A DNA stretch of 50,373 nt from Rhizobium sp. Q54 (GTDB lineage: Bacteria; Pseudomonadota; Alphaproteobacteria; SMXQ01). Both the position numbers and the translations under genes were made by a program. Positions 31,788-40,568 of the stretch are shown here, piece by piece. Where the stretch lies: contig CAMAVH010000005.1 of NCBI GenBank assembly GCA_945861615.1, forward strand, positions 1-50,373. The letters are read 5' to 3'. The notes under the pieces were generated by a model. The model was given only the letters and a program-made list of their open reading frames with translations. It was not told the origin of the DNA and ran no database searches. How positions within the stretch are numbered: position 1 is the first letter of the stretch; each line of letters begins with the position of its first letter.

Positions 31788-34355
31788 ATGACCGACGCCA
31801 AGCAACAGTCTTCCGCCAGCCAGTCCGTGCCCTTGCGCGGCTTAACCGCCGCCGAGGCGCGGATGCGCCTGAAATCCGAAGGCTATAACGAGTTGCCCCG
31901 CCAGGCATCGCGCACGCCGCTACGAATCGTCTTCGAAGTGCTGCGCGAGCCGATGCTGTTCCTGCTGCTCGGCGGCGGCGCGATTTACCTGTTGATCGGC
32001 GAACTTCAGGACGCGCTCATTTTGCTCGCGTTCGCGCTCTTTTCGATTTCCATCACGGTTGTCCAGGAAAGCAGAACCGAACGCGTTCTCGAGGCTCTGC
32101 GGGATTTGACGAGCCCGCGCGCGCTCGTTATCCGCGACGGCGAACGCCTGCGCATCGCCGGCCGCGAGGTGGTGCGCGGCGATCTGATCGTCCTTGTCGA
32201 AGGCGACCGCGTGCCGGCCGATGCGATGCTGCTGCAATGCCAAGACCTAGAGGCCGACGAATCGCTGCTGACCGGCGAATCGGCGCCGGTACGCAAGCGC
32301 CCGAACGATGCGAATCGCTCGGTCTCCCCGCCCCGTCCCGGCGGCGACGATCTAGCCTATGTCTTTTCCGGTTCGTTGATCGTACGCGGTTCGGCCGTCG
32401 CCGAAGTGATCGCCGTCGGCGCCCAGAGCGAAATCGGCAAGATCGGCCAATCGCTCAGCCTGTTGCAAAGCGAACCGCCGCGGCTGCAGCGGCAAACGCG
32501 CGGCCTCATCCGGGCATTTGCCGTGATCGGCGGCGTCGTCAGCTTACTGGCGGTCTTGCTCTACGGGTTCTTGCGCGGCGGCTGGCTCGATGCGTTGCTC
32601 GGCGGCATTACGCTCGGCATGTCGATGCTGCCGGAGGAGTTTCCCGTCGTCTTGACAGTTTTCATGGCGATGGGGGCTTGGCGAATCTCGCGTGCGCGCG
32701 TGCTCACGCGGCGCGCGGCGGCCATCGAAACGCTCGGCTCGGCCACCGTGCTCTGCACCGACAAGACCGGGACGCTGACCGAGAACCGCATGGCAATCTT
32801 GGAGTTGCGCCTGAAAGACGGGACGGCTTTCCGCGTCGATGGCAGCGCGCGACAGGCGATTGCTGCGGAATTCTTTGCGCTCGTCGAGACCGGTCGCCTG
32901 GCCAGCGCGCCGGAGCCGGTCGATCCGATGGAACGGGCCTTTCATGCCTTGCGCGCCACATGGCAAGACCAGGTGCCGCCGCTTTCCTTGAAAGACTGGC
33001 ATCTCGTGCGGACTTACGGCCTGCGGCCCGACCTGCTTGCCATGTCGAATCTCTGGCAGCGAGACGGCGCGCAATCCGTGATCACGGCCAAGGGGGCGCC
33101 GGAAGCCATCGCCGAACTGTGCCGCTTCGATGCGGCCGCCCGCGCAGAACTCGTGCGACTGGTCGATGACATGGGCGCGCAGGGCCTGCGCGTATTGGGG
33201 GTCGCGCGCGGCCGGTTCGACGGCGAGGATTGGCCGGACTCGCAGAGCGACTATGATTTCGAATTTCTCGGCCTCGTCGGCTTGGCGGATCCCTTGAGGG
33301 CGAGCGTGCCGCAAGCGGTTCGCGAATGCCGGTCGGCCGGCATCAAGGTGATGATGATCACCGGTGACTATCCGGCGACCGCCGGCGCCATCGCCCGTCA
33401 GGCCGGCCTTGCGGATGGGGATATCGTCAGCGGCGCCGAGCTCGAAGCCATGTCCGATGACGAACTGGCGTCGTGCGTGCGAAGCGCCAGCGCGTTCGCG
33501 CGGGTTCTTCCTGAGCAGAAGTTGCGCATCGTCAATGCATTGAAAGCCAATGGCGAGATCGTCGCAATGACGGGCGACGGGGTCAACGACGCGCCTTCGT
33601 TGAAGGCCGCGCATATCGGCATCGCCATGGGCGGGCGCGGCACCGACGTCGCGCGCGAAGCATCGTCGATCGTGCTGCTCGACGACGATTTCGGTTCGAT
33701 CGTCAAATCGGTGCGTCTCGGACGGCGCATCTACGATAATTTGCGCAAGGCCATCTGCTTCATTGTGGCAGTTCATGTGCCGATCGCGGGATTGGCCTTA
33801 TTGCCGCTCTTGTTCGGCTTGCCGATTCTCTTCTGGCCGATGCACATCGCTTTTCTCGAGATGGTGATCGATCCGGTCTGCTCTCTGGTCTTCGAAGCCG
33901 AGACCGAGGAGGAGGACGTGATGACCCGCCCGCCCCGCCCGGTGTCGGAGCCGCTTTTGCCTGGCCGGTTGATCGGCTGGGGCCTTCTGCAGGGCGTGAC
34001 CGCCTTCGTCTTGGTGGCCGGCATTTACCTCGTCGCGCTGGATCGCGGCTTGGCGGAGAACGAAGTGCGGGCGTTGACCTTCTTTTCGCTGGTGATGGCG
34101 ATCGTCGGCCTGATTTTGCTCAATCGTTCGTTCAGCGCCTCGCTGCTGACCGCGCTCAAGCGTCCCAATCGGGCCCTCGTCCTGGTCTTTACGGCGGTGC
34201 TGCTGATGCTCGGTGCGACTCTGGCCTGGCCCTTCACCCGCGAGCTGTTCCGCTTCGGCCCGCTGCACCCAGACGATCTCGCCCTGGCATTCAGCGCTGG
34301 CGTTCTGCTCTTGCTCCTACTCGAAGCTGCGAAGGGCTTTTACCGCCGGCGTTAG
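31788..34355 (+). CDS. P-type cation-transporting ATPase, P2-like
   Basis: 855-residue ion pump with about eight to ten membrane helices. Actuator TGES at 162-165, phosphorylation site CTDKTGTLT at 323-331 (Asp325), hinge TGDGVNDAP at 595-603. The M4 ion-binding motif is PEEFP at about 282-286, not the PEGLP of classical Ca2+ ATPases or a CPx motif of heavy-metal pumps. The N-terminus has the cation-ATPase domain (LRGLTAAEARMRLKSEGYNEL). The ion is not certain; Ca2+, Mn2+ or Mg2+ are possible. An AGGA site precedes the ATG. Confidence 0.92.
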   Translation: MTDAKQQSSASQSVPLRGLTAAEARMRLKSEGYNELPRQASRTPLRIVFEVLREPMLFLLLGGGAIYLLIGELQDALILLAFALFSISITVVQESRTERVLEALRDLTSPRALVIRDGERLRIAGREVVRGDLIVLVEGDRVPADAMLLQCQDLEADESLLTGESAPVRKRPNDANRSVSPPRPGGDDLAYVFSGSLIVRGSAVAEVIAVGAQSEIGKIGQSLSLLQSEPPRLQRQTRGLIRAFAVIGGVVSLLAVLLYGFLRGGWLDALLGGITLGMSMLPEEFPVVLTVFMAMGAWRISRARVLTRRAAAIETLGSATVLCTDKTGTLTENRMAILELRLKDGTAFRVDGSARQAIAAEFFALVETGRLASAPEPVDPMERAFHALRATWQDQVPPLSLKDWHLVRTYGLRPDLLAMSNLWQRDGAQSVITAKGAPEAIAELCRFDAAARAELVRLVDDMGAQGLRVLGVARGRFDGEDWPDSQSDYDFEFLGLVGLADPLRASVPQAVRECRSAGIKVMMITGDYPATAGAIARQAGLADGDIVSGAELEAMSDDELASCVRSASAFARVLPEQKLRIVNALKANGEIVAMTGDGVNDAPSLKAAHIGIAMGGRGTDVAREASSIVLLDDDFGSIVKSVRLGRRIYDNLRKAICFIVAVHVPIAGLALLPLLFGLPILFWPMHIAFLEMVIDPVCSLVFEAETEEEDVMTRPPRPVSEPLLPGRLIGWGLLQGVTAFVLVAGIYLVALDRGLAENEVRALTFFSLVMAIVGLILLNRSFSASLLTALKRPNRALVLVFTAVLLMLGATLAWPFTRELFRFGPLHPDDLALAFSAGVLLLLLLEAAKGFYRRR

Positions 34356-34364
34356 CCTGTCCGC

Positions 34365-36143
34365 TCAAGTCGTCGTCGGCACGCCCGGCCGGTCGCTGGA
34401 CAGCGATTGCGCTTGCACCAGCTCGGCGAACTCTCCGCCGTGCGCCATCAGCTCTTGATAGGCGCCGCGTTCGACGATACGGCCGTCTTCCATCACCAGC
34501 ACGAGGTCGGCACGGCGGATCGTCGAGAGCCGATGGGCGATGACGAAGGTCGTACGGCCTTCCATCAGCGCATCGAGCGCCGCTTGGACCTTGGCCTCGG
34601 TGACGGTGTCGAGCGCGCTCGTGGCTTCGTCGAGAATCAGAATTGGCGGATTTTTCAGCAACGCGCGGGCAATGGCGATGCGCTGGCGTTCGCCGCCTGA
34701 CAGCGAGCGGCCGCGTTCGCCCACCAGGGTGGCGTAGCCCTGCGGCTGCGCCATGATGAAATCATGGGCCTGGGCCAGCTTCGCCGCCGCGATCAATTCC
34801 TCGTCCGTGGCATCGGGTTTGCCGACGCGCAGGTTGGTGGCGATGGAGCGGTAAAACAAAGTGCTTTCCTGAAAGACGACGCCGATGTTGCGGCGGAGCG
34901 ATGTCAGGGTCACGTCGCGGATATCATGGCCGTCCACCGTGATGATGCCTTTGCGCGGATCCCACAGGCGGTGCAGCAGGCCCATGGCAGAGCTTTTGCC
35001 GGCGCCGGTCGGCCCGACGATGGCGACCATCTGGCCGGCCTTCACATCGAAGGTCAGGTCCGCCAGCGTGTCGCGCATGCCGTCGTAAGATAGCGCCACG
35101 TCCTTGAAGGTGATGTCGCCGCGCACGTCGGTTAATTCGATCGCGTCCGGCCGTTCGATCACGGAGGATCGCGAGTCGAGGACGCCGAAAAACTCCTCGA
35201 GCGAATGCATCTGGAAGAACAGCTTGCCGGCGAAGCCCATGGCTTGCTCGAGGCGGCCGATCAGCAAGGTCGCGAAACCCATGAAGGCGACGATCTCGCC
35301 GACCGTGGTCAGGCCCTGCAGGAACAGCCATGTACCGAGCAGGAAGATGGAAATGACGGTCAGCGTCGAGGACGCCCGCGTCAGCACGGTGACGACGGCC
35401 CACCAAGTCAGCACCGGGAATTGCGCGCGCAGCACGCGCTGCGTCAGATCGCCCAGCTGCTGCACTTCGAGCGCGAGACGCACGAAGCTTTGGATCAGGT
35501 TGATGTTGCCGAGGGCGTCGCCAGCTCGTTCAGCCAACTCGGAATGGAATTCCTGCACCGAGGACTGCGCTTTTTCGGTGCGGCTGATCACCAGAACGGA
35601 CAGGGCCGAGAAAATCACCATCAACACGATAATCAGAAGCGACAGCCGCCAATTCATCAACAGCGTCATCGGCAGCAGCACCACCAGGATGACGAAGGTC
35701 GAGAGATGTTCGCGGAAGAAGGAGAGCCAAATGCCGAACAGGTTATCCGCGCCCTCCAGCATGACCTTCAGCAAACGGCCGGAATGGGTCGCGCCGTGGA
35801 AGGACAGCGGCAACGACAGAACATGTTCGAAATAGGTCGAAAGCGCCGCGAGACGGCGGCGGTGCGCCATGCGGTCGGAATGCAGCGCGACGAAAATATT
35901 GGCGACGATGCCGCCGATGCCGACGACGCCCCAGATAGCGAGGAGCTGGAAGCTGGCCGTCCAGATTTCGTCGGGCGGCTTGCCGCTGGCGTTGGACAGG
36001 GTATCGACGACCCGGCCGAACAGCACCGGTTCGAGAAACTGCAGGCTGGCGAGCGCGACGTCGGCCACGGCCAGGACGATGGCTAGATTTTTCTCGGGGC
36101 GGAGCAGGCCGAGAACCCGGCCATAGATGCGGAGGAATTTCAT
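34365..36143 (-). CDS. ndvA: Cyclic beta-1,2-glucan export ABC transporter (permease fused to ATPase)
   Basis: 592 residues, the length of NdvA/ChvA. The N-terminus (MKFLRIYGRVLGLLRPEKNLAI, then FLEPVLFGRVVDTLSNASG) matches this exporter group. Six membrane helices are followed by an ATPase domain: Walker A GPTGAGKS near residue 375, signature LSGGERQR near 480, Walker B ILILDEATSALD near 500. It moves cyclic glucan to the periplasm in rhizobia-like bacteria. The very large glucan synthase gene ndvB is not in the window. The gene is single and divergent from the creatininase-family gene. Confidence 0.88.
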   Translation of the reverse strand: MKFLRIYGRVLGLLRPEKNLAIVLAVADVALASLQFLEPVLFGRVVDTLSNASGKPPDEIWTASFQLLAIWGVVGIGGIVANIFVALHSDRMAHRRRLAALSTYFEHVLSLPLSFHGATHSGRLLKVMLEGADNLFGIWLSFFREHLSTFVILVVLLPMTLLMNWRLSLLIIVLMVIFSALSVLVISRTEKAQSSVQEFHSELAERAGDALGNINLIQSFVRLALEVQQLGDLTQRVLRAQFPVLTWWAVVTVLTRASSTLTVISIFLLGTWLFLQGLTTVGEIVAFMGFATLLIGRLEQAMGFAGKLFFQMHSLEEFFGVLDSRSSVIERPDAIELTDVRGDITFKDVALSYDGMRDTLADLTFDVKAGQMVAIVGPTGAGKSSAMGLLHRLWDPRKGIITVDGHDIRDVTLTSLRRNIGVVFQESTLFYRSIATNLRVGKPDATDEELIAAAKLAQAHDFIMAQPQGYATLVGERGRSLSGGERQRIAIARALLKNPPILILDEATSALDTVTEAKVQAALDALMEGRTTFVIAHRLSTIRRADLVLVMEDGRIVERGAYQELMAHGGEFAELVQAQSLSSDRPGVPTTT

Positions 36144-36221
36144 GTATCAATTCTATAGCGCGATCCCGAGCTTATGGCGAATAGACGATGATTTTGTCGG
36201 AAGAGACCTTAGAATAAGCCC

Positions 36222-37040
36222 ATGATGAGCCCGCCCCGCCTATGGCAAAACCTCACCTGGCCCGAAATCCAGGCGCTGGATCCGGCGCGCACGGTGGCCG
36301 TGCTGCCGGTCGCTGCCATAGAGCAGCATGGACCGCACCTGCCGCTGTCCGTCGATGCCGACATCAACGCCGGCCTGCTGGCGCGGACGATGGAGCTGAT
36401 CCCGGCTGACGTGCCGGCGCTCCTGCTGCCGCCGCAGGTCGTTGGCTACAGCCTGGAGCATACGGATTTCCCCGGCACGCTGTCGCACGATCCGGAAACC
36501 TTGCGCCGCGTCTGGGTTGAGATCGGCCAATCGGTCAGCCGCGCCGGCCTGCGAAAGTTGCTTATTCTCAATTCGCATGGCGGGCAGCCGCAGGTGGCGG
36601 GCATCGTCGCGCGCGAATTGCGCGCCGCCGCAGACATGATGGTGGTCACGGCGGCGAGCTTCGCACTTGGCCTGCCGGCCAATCTTCCGGGTGGCCTGTT
36701 TCCGGACGACGAGTTGCGCCATGGCATCCATGGCGGCGCGATCGAGACCTCGCTGATGCTGCATCTCAAGCCGGATGCGGTGCGGCGCGACAAGATTGCC
36801 GATTTCCCCTCCGCCGCCCGGCAGGTCGAAAAGGACTACAAATTGCTGCGACTTGAAAGCGAGGCGGTGCAAACCGCTTGGATGACGCAGGATTTGAACA
36901 GTCACGGCGCTTGCGGCGATGCCCGCCTCGCCACGGCAGAGGCGGGGCGCGCGATTTTAGAACATATGGCGGAGCGTCTCGCCAGGCTGTTGACCGAAAT
37001 CGCCGCCTATCCGCTGGCGAATCTAAAGACTCGTTCCTAA
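36222..37040 (+). CDS. Creatininase-family amidohydrolase
   Basis: 272 residues. The family signature AAIEQHGPHLPLSVDADIN near residue 28 carries metal-binding Glu/His, with LILNSHGGQPQVAGIVAREL near 107 and HGIHGGAIETSLMLHL near 167 completing the site. The family includes creatinine amidohydrolase, the archaeal formamide hydrolase ArfB of the flavin/F420 pathway, and MftE. Its reaction here is not determined; it lies close to GTP cyclohydrolase II, which makes an ArfB-like role worth considering. It overlaps the convergent cytochrome b561 gene by 4 bp. Confidence 0.85.
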   Translation: MMSPPRLWQNLTWPEIQALDPARTVAVLPVAAIEQHGPHLPLSVDADINAGLLARTMELIPADVPALLLPPQVVGYSLEHTDFPGTLSHDPETLRRVWVEIGQSVSRAGLRKLLILNSHGGQPQVAGIVARELRAAADMMVVTAASFALGLPANLPGGLFPDDELRHGIHGGAIETSLMLHLKPDAVRRDKIADFPSAARQVEKDYKLLRLESEAVQTAWMTQDLNSHGACGDARLATAEAGRAILEHMAERLARLLTEIAAYPLANLKTRS

Positions 37041-37606
37041 CGGCCCAGCATTCGCAGCAGTGTGCGATCCTGGCGGATGAAGTGATGGAACAGCGCGCCA
37101 CCGACATGGGCGCACAGCGCCAAAGCCATCAAGATGCCGATCAGCTTGTGCGCGCCGAGGATTTTTTCGGATAGCGGCTCGTTCTTCGCCATCAGGCTGG
37201 GCAATTCTCCCAGCCAGAAAAAATCGATCGTGGCGCCGTAAGTCGAAACGCCGAGATACCCGAGGATGGGATTGACCAGCAGACCGGCGTAGAGCGCCCA
37301 ATGGGTCAGCGTCGCCGCATAGCGCATCAGCTTGGGGATGTCGGCCTGCATCGGCGGCGGCGGATTCTTGAGGCGATAGATCAAGCGCGCGATGACGAGC
37401 GGCCAGACGACGATGCCGAGCGATTCATGCAGCGTGTAGATGAAATCCATCGTCGGGCCGGGATCGACGCGGCCCATCGCCACGCCAAGCGGAATAATCG
37501 TCAGAACGATGGCCGCCGTCAGCCAATGAAAGCCGATCGCGCCATGCGAATAAGCGTCACCCTCGCGATATGGATTGGGTGCCTTGACGCCGCCGATGCT
37601 GGACAT
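37037..37606 (-). CDS. Cytochrome b561 family protein
   Basis: 189-residue di-heme membrane protein with four helices. It starts with a soluble stretch ending YSHGAIGFHWLTAAIVL (first heme His), then TLHESLGIVVWPLVIARLIYRL (second) and the final helix IGILMALALCAHVGGALFHHFI with further His. Such proteins pass electrons from ubiquinol. GGGGAGAG precedes the ATG. It lies 41 bp downstream of the ribA stop on the same strand order (ribA first), so co-transcription with ribA is possible. Confidence 0.9.
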   Translation of the reverse strand: MSSIGGVKAPNPYREGDAYSHGAIGFHWLTAAIVLTIIPLGVAMGRVDPGPTMDFIYTLHESLGIVVWPLVIARLIYRLKNPPPPMQADIPKLMRYAATLTHWALYAGLLVNPILGYLGVSTYGATIDFFWLGELPSLMAKNEPLSEKILGAHKLIGILMALALCAHVGGALFHHFIRQDRTLLRMLGR

Positions 37607-37647
37607 CCCCGTCTCTCCCCTAAGGCCGTTCCTGCAGGAGACGGCGA

Positions 37648-38766
37648 CTAGGCGCGAGAATGCACCTTGCGGGCGGGCTCGTTCAAGTCTTCCAGCATAT
37701 GGCCGGCCCGCTTGGCCTTGGCGTCGAGGTAGCGCTGATTGGTGGCGTTGACCGGCGCGAGCAAAGGAATTCGCCCCATTATCTCGATGCCATACTCGGC
37801 CAAGCCCGAGAGCTTGGCCGGATTGTTTGTCAGCAGCGAGACGCGGGCGACGCCGAGCAATTCGAGCATGCGCGCGGCGGCATCGTAGCGCCGTTCATCG
37901 GTGGCGAAGCCGAGCGTGGTGTTGGCGTCGATAGTATCGAGGCCGCGGTCCTGCAGGCCATAGGCCCGCATCTTGTTGGCGAGTCCGATACCGCAGCCCT
38001 CCTGGTCGAGATAGAGCAGCACGCCGCCACCCTTGTCGGACAGGATTTCGAGCGACATCTGCAACTGATCGCCGCAGTCGCAGCGCTTGGAGCCGAAAAC
38101 GTCGCCGGTCAGGCAGCAGCTATGCAGCCGCACCGGCACCGGCTTGGAGATGTCGGGCGAGCCGATGACTACAGCCGTCATGTTGCGGCCGAGCATGTCG
38201 CGGAAGATCACGAACTCGGTGGCGATATTCTTGTGCAGCGGCACGCGAGCCCGCGAGATCAGCTTCATCGACCGCGTGGCTGCGGCACGGAAATGCATAA
38301 CGTCTGCCGCCGCCGCTTCGCTCGCCTGCGGCGCGATGGCGGCGCGTGCGTCATCGCTGGCCGAAAGGATCAGGGCCGCTGGCAGAACCTGCGCGAGCTT
38401 GGCCAACTCGATGGCGGCGACGGCGGCGCTGCCGCCGGCCCGCGCCGGCGCGCTGAGACGCGTGGACGGCGCGGCGGCCAAATCATGAATACGCGCTGCA
38501 GTCATCTTATCGTCGAGTGGAATGATGGCGACCACACCGGCGGTCGAGCCGAGCGCTGCGGCGCGGTTCGCGGTGATCGCGAGGCCGAGCGGTTGATGCG
38601 CCGCGCGGCGCAAATGATCGAGGCGTGCATCGTCCAGACCTTCGACCGTCAGGACGATTTGTAGATCGTCGCCGTCGCGCAGCAATACGGGGGCGCCGGC
38701 CCGAAAATCGCTCAGCGCGCGATTGGCGGAGAGAGTAGCGGCATTGCCGAAAGAATGATCGAACAC
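37648..38766 (-). CDS. ribA: GTP cyclohydrolase II with N-terminal extension (RibA)
   Basis: 372 residues, GTG start with an AGGAAGG ribosome site. The C-terminal 200 residues are GTP cyclohydrolase II, first step of riboflavin synthesis: zinc cysteines C218, C229 and C231 (HSCCLTGDVFGSKRCDCG), and the Asp-Glu-Arg of GFATDERRY at 290-292, where Arg is the guanylylated residue in E. coli RibA. The loop usually reading RQEGRGIG is DQEGCGIG here. The N-terminal 165 residues look like a degenerate RibB-type domain without its acidic metal motif. It diverges from the RibD-type gene and lies next to pterin-synthase-like and sugar-transfer genes, so its product may feed more than riboflavin. Confidence 0.9.
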   Translation of the reverse strand: MFDHSFGNAATLSANRALSDFRAGAPVLLRDGDDLQIVLTVEGLDDARLDHLRRAAHQPLGLAITANRAAALGSTAGVVAIIPLDDKMTAARIHDLAAAPSTRLSAPARAGGSAAVAAIELAKLAQVLPAALILSASDDARAAIAPQASEAAAADVMHFRAAATRSMKLISRARVPLHKNIATEFVIFRDMLGRNMTAVVIGSPDISKPVPVRLHSCCLTGDVFGSKRCDCGDQLQMSLEILSDKGGGVLLYLDQEGCGIGLANKMRAYGLQDRGLDTIDANTTLGFATDERRYDAAARMLELLGVARVSLLTNNPAKLSGLAEYGIEIMGRIPLLAPVNATNQRYLDAKAKRAGHMLEDLNEPARKVHSRA

Positions 38767-38817
38767 GCGAAAACCTTCCTGCCGCTTAACAGCGGCGCCA
38801 TTTAAGCCAATTGTTTT

Positions 38818-38934
38818 TTTGTGATAACCCGTGGCGATTGAGCGCTGTTCTTACGCATGGCGAAGCGACGAATTCAGGGTATCATCGAACGGCGCGCATT
38901 GACCATGCGCCGCCAATCGCCAAGTTATCACAAA
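38818..38934. repeat. Long inverted repeat framing the ribA/ribD-like divergent promoter region
   Basis: The left arm (38818-38840) reads TTTGTGATAAC, three extra bases, TGGCGATTG. The right arm (38914-38934), read on the minus strand, is TTTGTGATAAC, one base, TGGCGATTG. The arms face each other across 73 bp and match in 20 of about 21 alignable bases apart from a 2-base gap. A smaller hairpin GCGCAT-TGACC-ATGCGC lies between them near 38894-38910. Confidence 0.75.
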
Positions 38935-38962
38935 GCCTTGATTACGCTTTTTTATCAATATC

Positions 38963-39748
38963 ATGCCGTTCAACCTGCCCGCTCCTTTTGCCTCTGCCGC
39001 CGACGTTCCGGACGCCGTTTGGGCGGCCATCCGTTCCGCTGCGCGCGCCGGCGACGATCTATCCATCGCCGTCGCCAAGCCCTGGCGGGATTTGTTCGCC
39101 CCGCTTTGCCGGCCTGACTTTGTCTTAGGCCAACTCGGTCAATCACTCGATGGGCGCATCGCCACGCCCGCCGGTCATTCACATTACATCAATGGCCCGA
39201 AAGCCATTGTGCACCTGCACCGTTTACGCGCCCTGGCCGATGCCGTCGTCGTCGGGATCGGAACCGCCATCGCTGACGATCCCATGCTCACGGTCCGCCA
39301 TGTCGAAGGAAAGAACCCGGCCCGCATCGTGATCGATCCGACGGGGCGTTTGCCAGCCGCCGCCAAATCGTTAACGCCGGATGGCACCCGTCGTTGCATC
39401 CTTACGAAGGCAAACCATCAACTGGATGTGGCCGACGATATTGAAATCATTCCCATTCGCGTTGGCGACCAGGGCAAGTTCGATCCGGTCGATCTGATCG
39501 CCGCTCTCAACGGCTTGGGGTTCCGCCGGATTCTGGTGGAAGGCGGTGCGGCCACCCTCTCGGCGTTCCTCGCTGCAGGCTGCCTGGACCGCTTGCATCT
39601 CGTCGTTGCGCCGCTGATCATCGGCTCTGGCCAGATTGGGCTGGCCCTGCCGCCGATCGAAAAACTCGATGCGGCGATTCGCCCGCCGACCGGCATTTAT
39701 CAGCTCGGCTCGGACGTACTGTTCGACTGCGCCCTGTCGCAATCCTAA
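38963..39748 (+). CDS. Stand-alone RibD-type reductase domain protein
   Basis: 261 residues of the RibD C-terminal (dihydrofolate-reductase-like) family that reduces the ribosyl side chain of diaminopyrimidines with NADPH. Seen are LGQLGQSLDGRIATPAGHS near residue 55, ADAVVVGIGTAIADDPMLTVR near 92, and VEGGAATLSAFLAAGCLDRL near 193. The N-terminal deaminase domain of bifunctional RibD is absent; about 50 residues of other sequence replace it. ATG 38963 has an AT-rich leader without a clear ribosome site. It diverges from ribA and ends 12 bp from the convergent methyltransferase. Confidence 0.88.
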   Translation: MPFNLPAPFASAADVPDAVWAAIRSAARAGDDLSIAVAKPWRDLFAPLCRPDFVLGQLGQSLDGRIATPAGHSHYINGPKAIVHLHRLRALADAVVVGIGTAIADDPMLTVRHVEGKNPARIVIDPTGRLPAAAKSLTPDGTRRCILTKANHQLDVADDIEIIPIRVGDQGKFDPVDLIAALNGLGFRRILVEGGAATLSAFLAAGCLDRLHLVVAPLIIGSGQIGLALPPIEKLDAAIRPPTGIYQLGSDVLFDCALSQS

Positions 39749-39760
39749 GCGGAACTCCGC

Positions 39761-40558
39761 CTAGGCCGGGACCGCCCAAAGATCCTGATGGCCGACCATA
39801 AGTTCGGCAGTGCCGTTGTCGATGGCGGCCAATCGCGCCTCCCGCCAGGCGGCGAGCGATGCGGCGGGCATCTCCTTCAACTCGGCGATGGCGTCATGCC
39901 AGCCGCCGATGAGTTGGCGCTGCAAATCGGCGTCCGCGGCGCTGAGCCGCCAATCGGACGGCCCGAGCATCACCTTGTAGCCGGCGGATTGGAATAGGCG
40001 TTGTGCCGTCTCCGTCGCCGTGGGGCCGAGCGCCGGACCGAAGCCTTTGTCATGGCGCTGATGGCGATTGAAGGCCGCCACCGCCGCGGCGTCATGGTCG
40101 TCATGCGGCGCGCAAGACATGCGGCCGTCATAGGTTAGCGCGGCATAGACCGGCAGCCGCCGCTTGGCCGCCTCTTTGACGAATTGCGTCAGCCATGGCT
40201 TCGAAACGAGATCGAAGAAGGCCGACGTCGTCAGCAGGTCGGTCGGTAAAGCCAAGACGGAGGCGACATCGTCGCTCAAATCGGCGCGCTGCGTCGAAAT
40301 TTCCACACCATCGCCGGCGCTGAGCCGCGTGGCCGATTCGAGCAAGGCTTCGTCGTAGTCGACCAATGTCCAGCTTTGCCCCGGCGGCAGATGTTTGGCG
40401 ACGGCCCGTAACGTGGAGCCCTGACCGCTCGCCAGATCGGTGACCGACAGATCCGTGCGCCCGGCGAAGTACGCCGCAATGCCAGCGAGCAATTCCTTGT
40501 TGCGCGCGGCATGGTCGGCCGGTTCGCGCAATGCCAACCATTCACCAGAAAAACTCAT
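39761..40558 (-). CDS. Class I SAM-dependent methyltransferase
   Basis: 265 residues. It begins SFSGEWLALREPADHAARN; motif I is VTDLASGQGSTLRAVAKHLP near residue 39, followed by SWTLVDYDEALLESA (motif II-type acidic residue). It would methylate a small molecule or sugar; no N- or O-specific signature is visible. It is the last gene of the four-gene operon, starting 10 bp after the glycosyltransferase. Confidence 0.85.
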   Translation of the reverse strand: MSFSGEWLALREPADHAARNKELLAGIAAYFAGRTDLSVTDLASGQGSTLRAVAKHLPPGQSWTLVDYDEALLESATRLSAGDGVEISTQRADLSDDVASVLALPTDLLTTSAFFDLVSKPWLTQFVKEAAKRRLPVYAALTYDGRMSCAPHDDHDAAAVAAFNRHQRHDKGFGPALGPTATETAQRLFQSAGYKVMLGPSDWRLSAADADLQRQLIGGWHDAIAELKEMPAASLAAWREARLAAIDNGTAELMVGHQDLWAVPA

Positions 40559-40568
40559 AGCTCGAAAC

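Noticed and set aside
38840-38913. Possible FMN riboswitch (RFN element) before ribA or the RibD-type gene
   Set aside because: Only a short AGGGT-like match is present; the conserved RFN stem and loop blocks cannot be assembled on either strand.
38811-39128. Small plus-strand frames overlapping the start of the RibD-type gene
   Set aside because: They are out of frame with the RibD-type protein, cross the inverted repeat, and show no conserved sequence.
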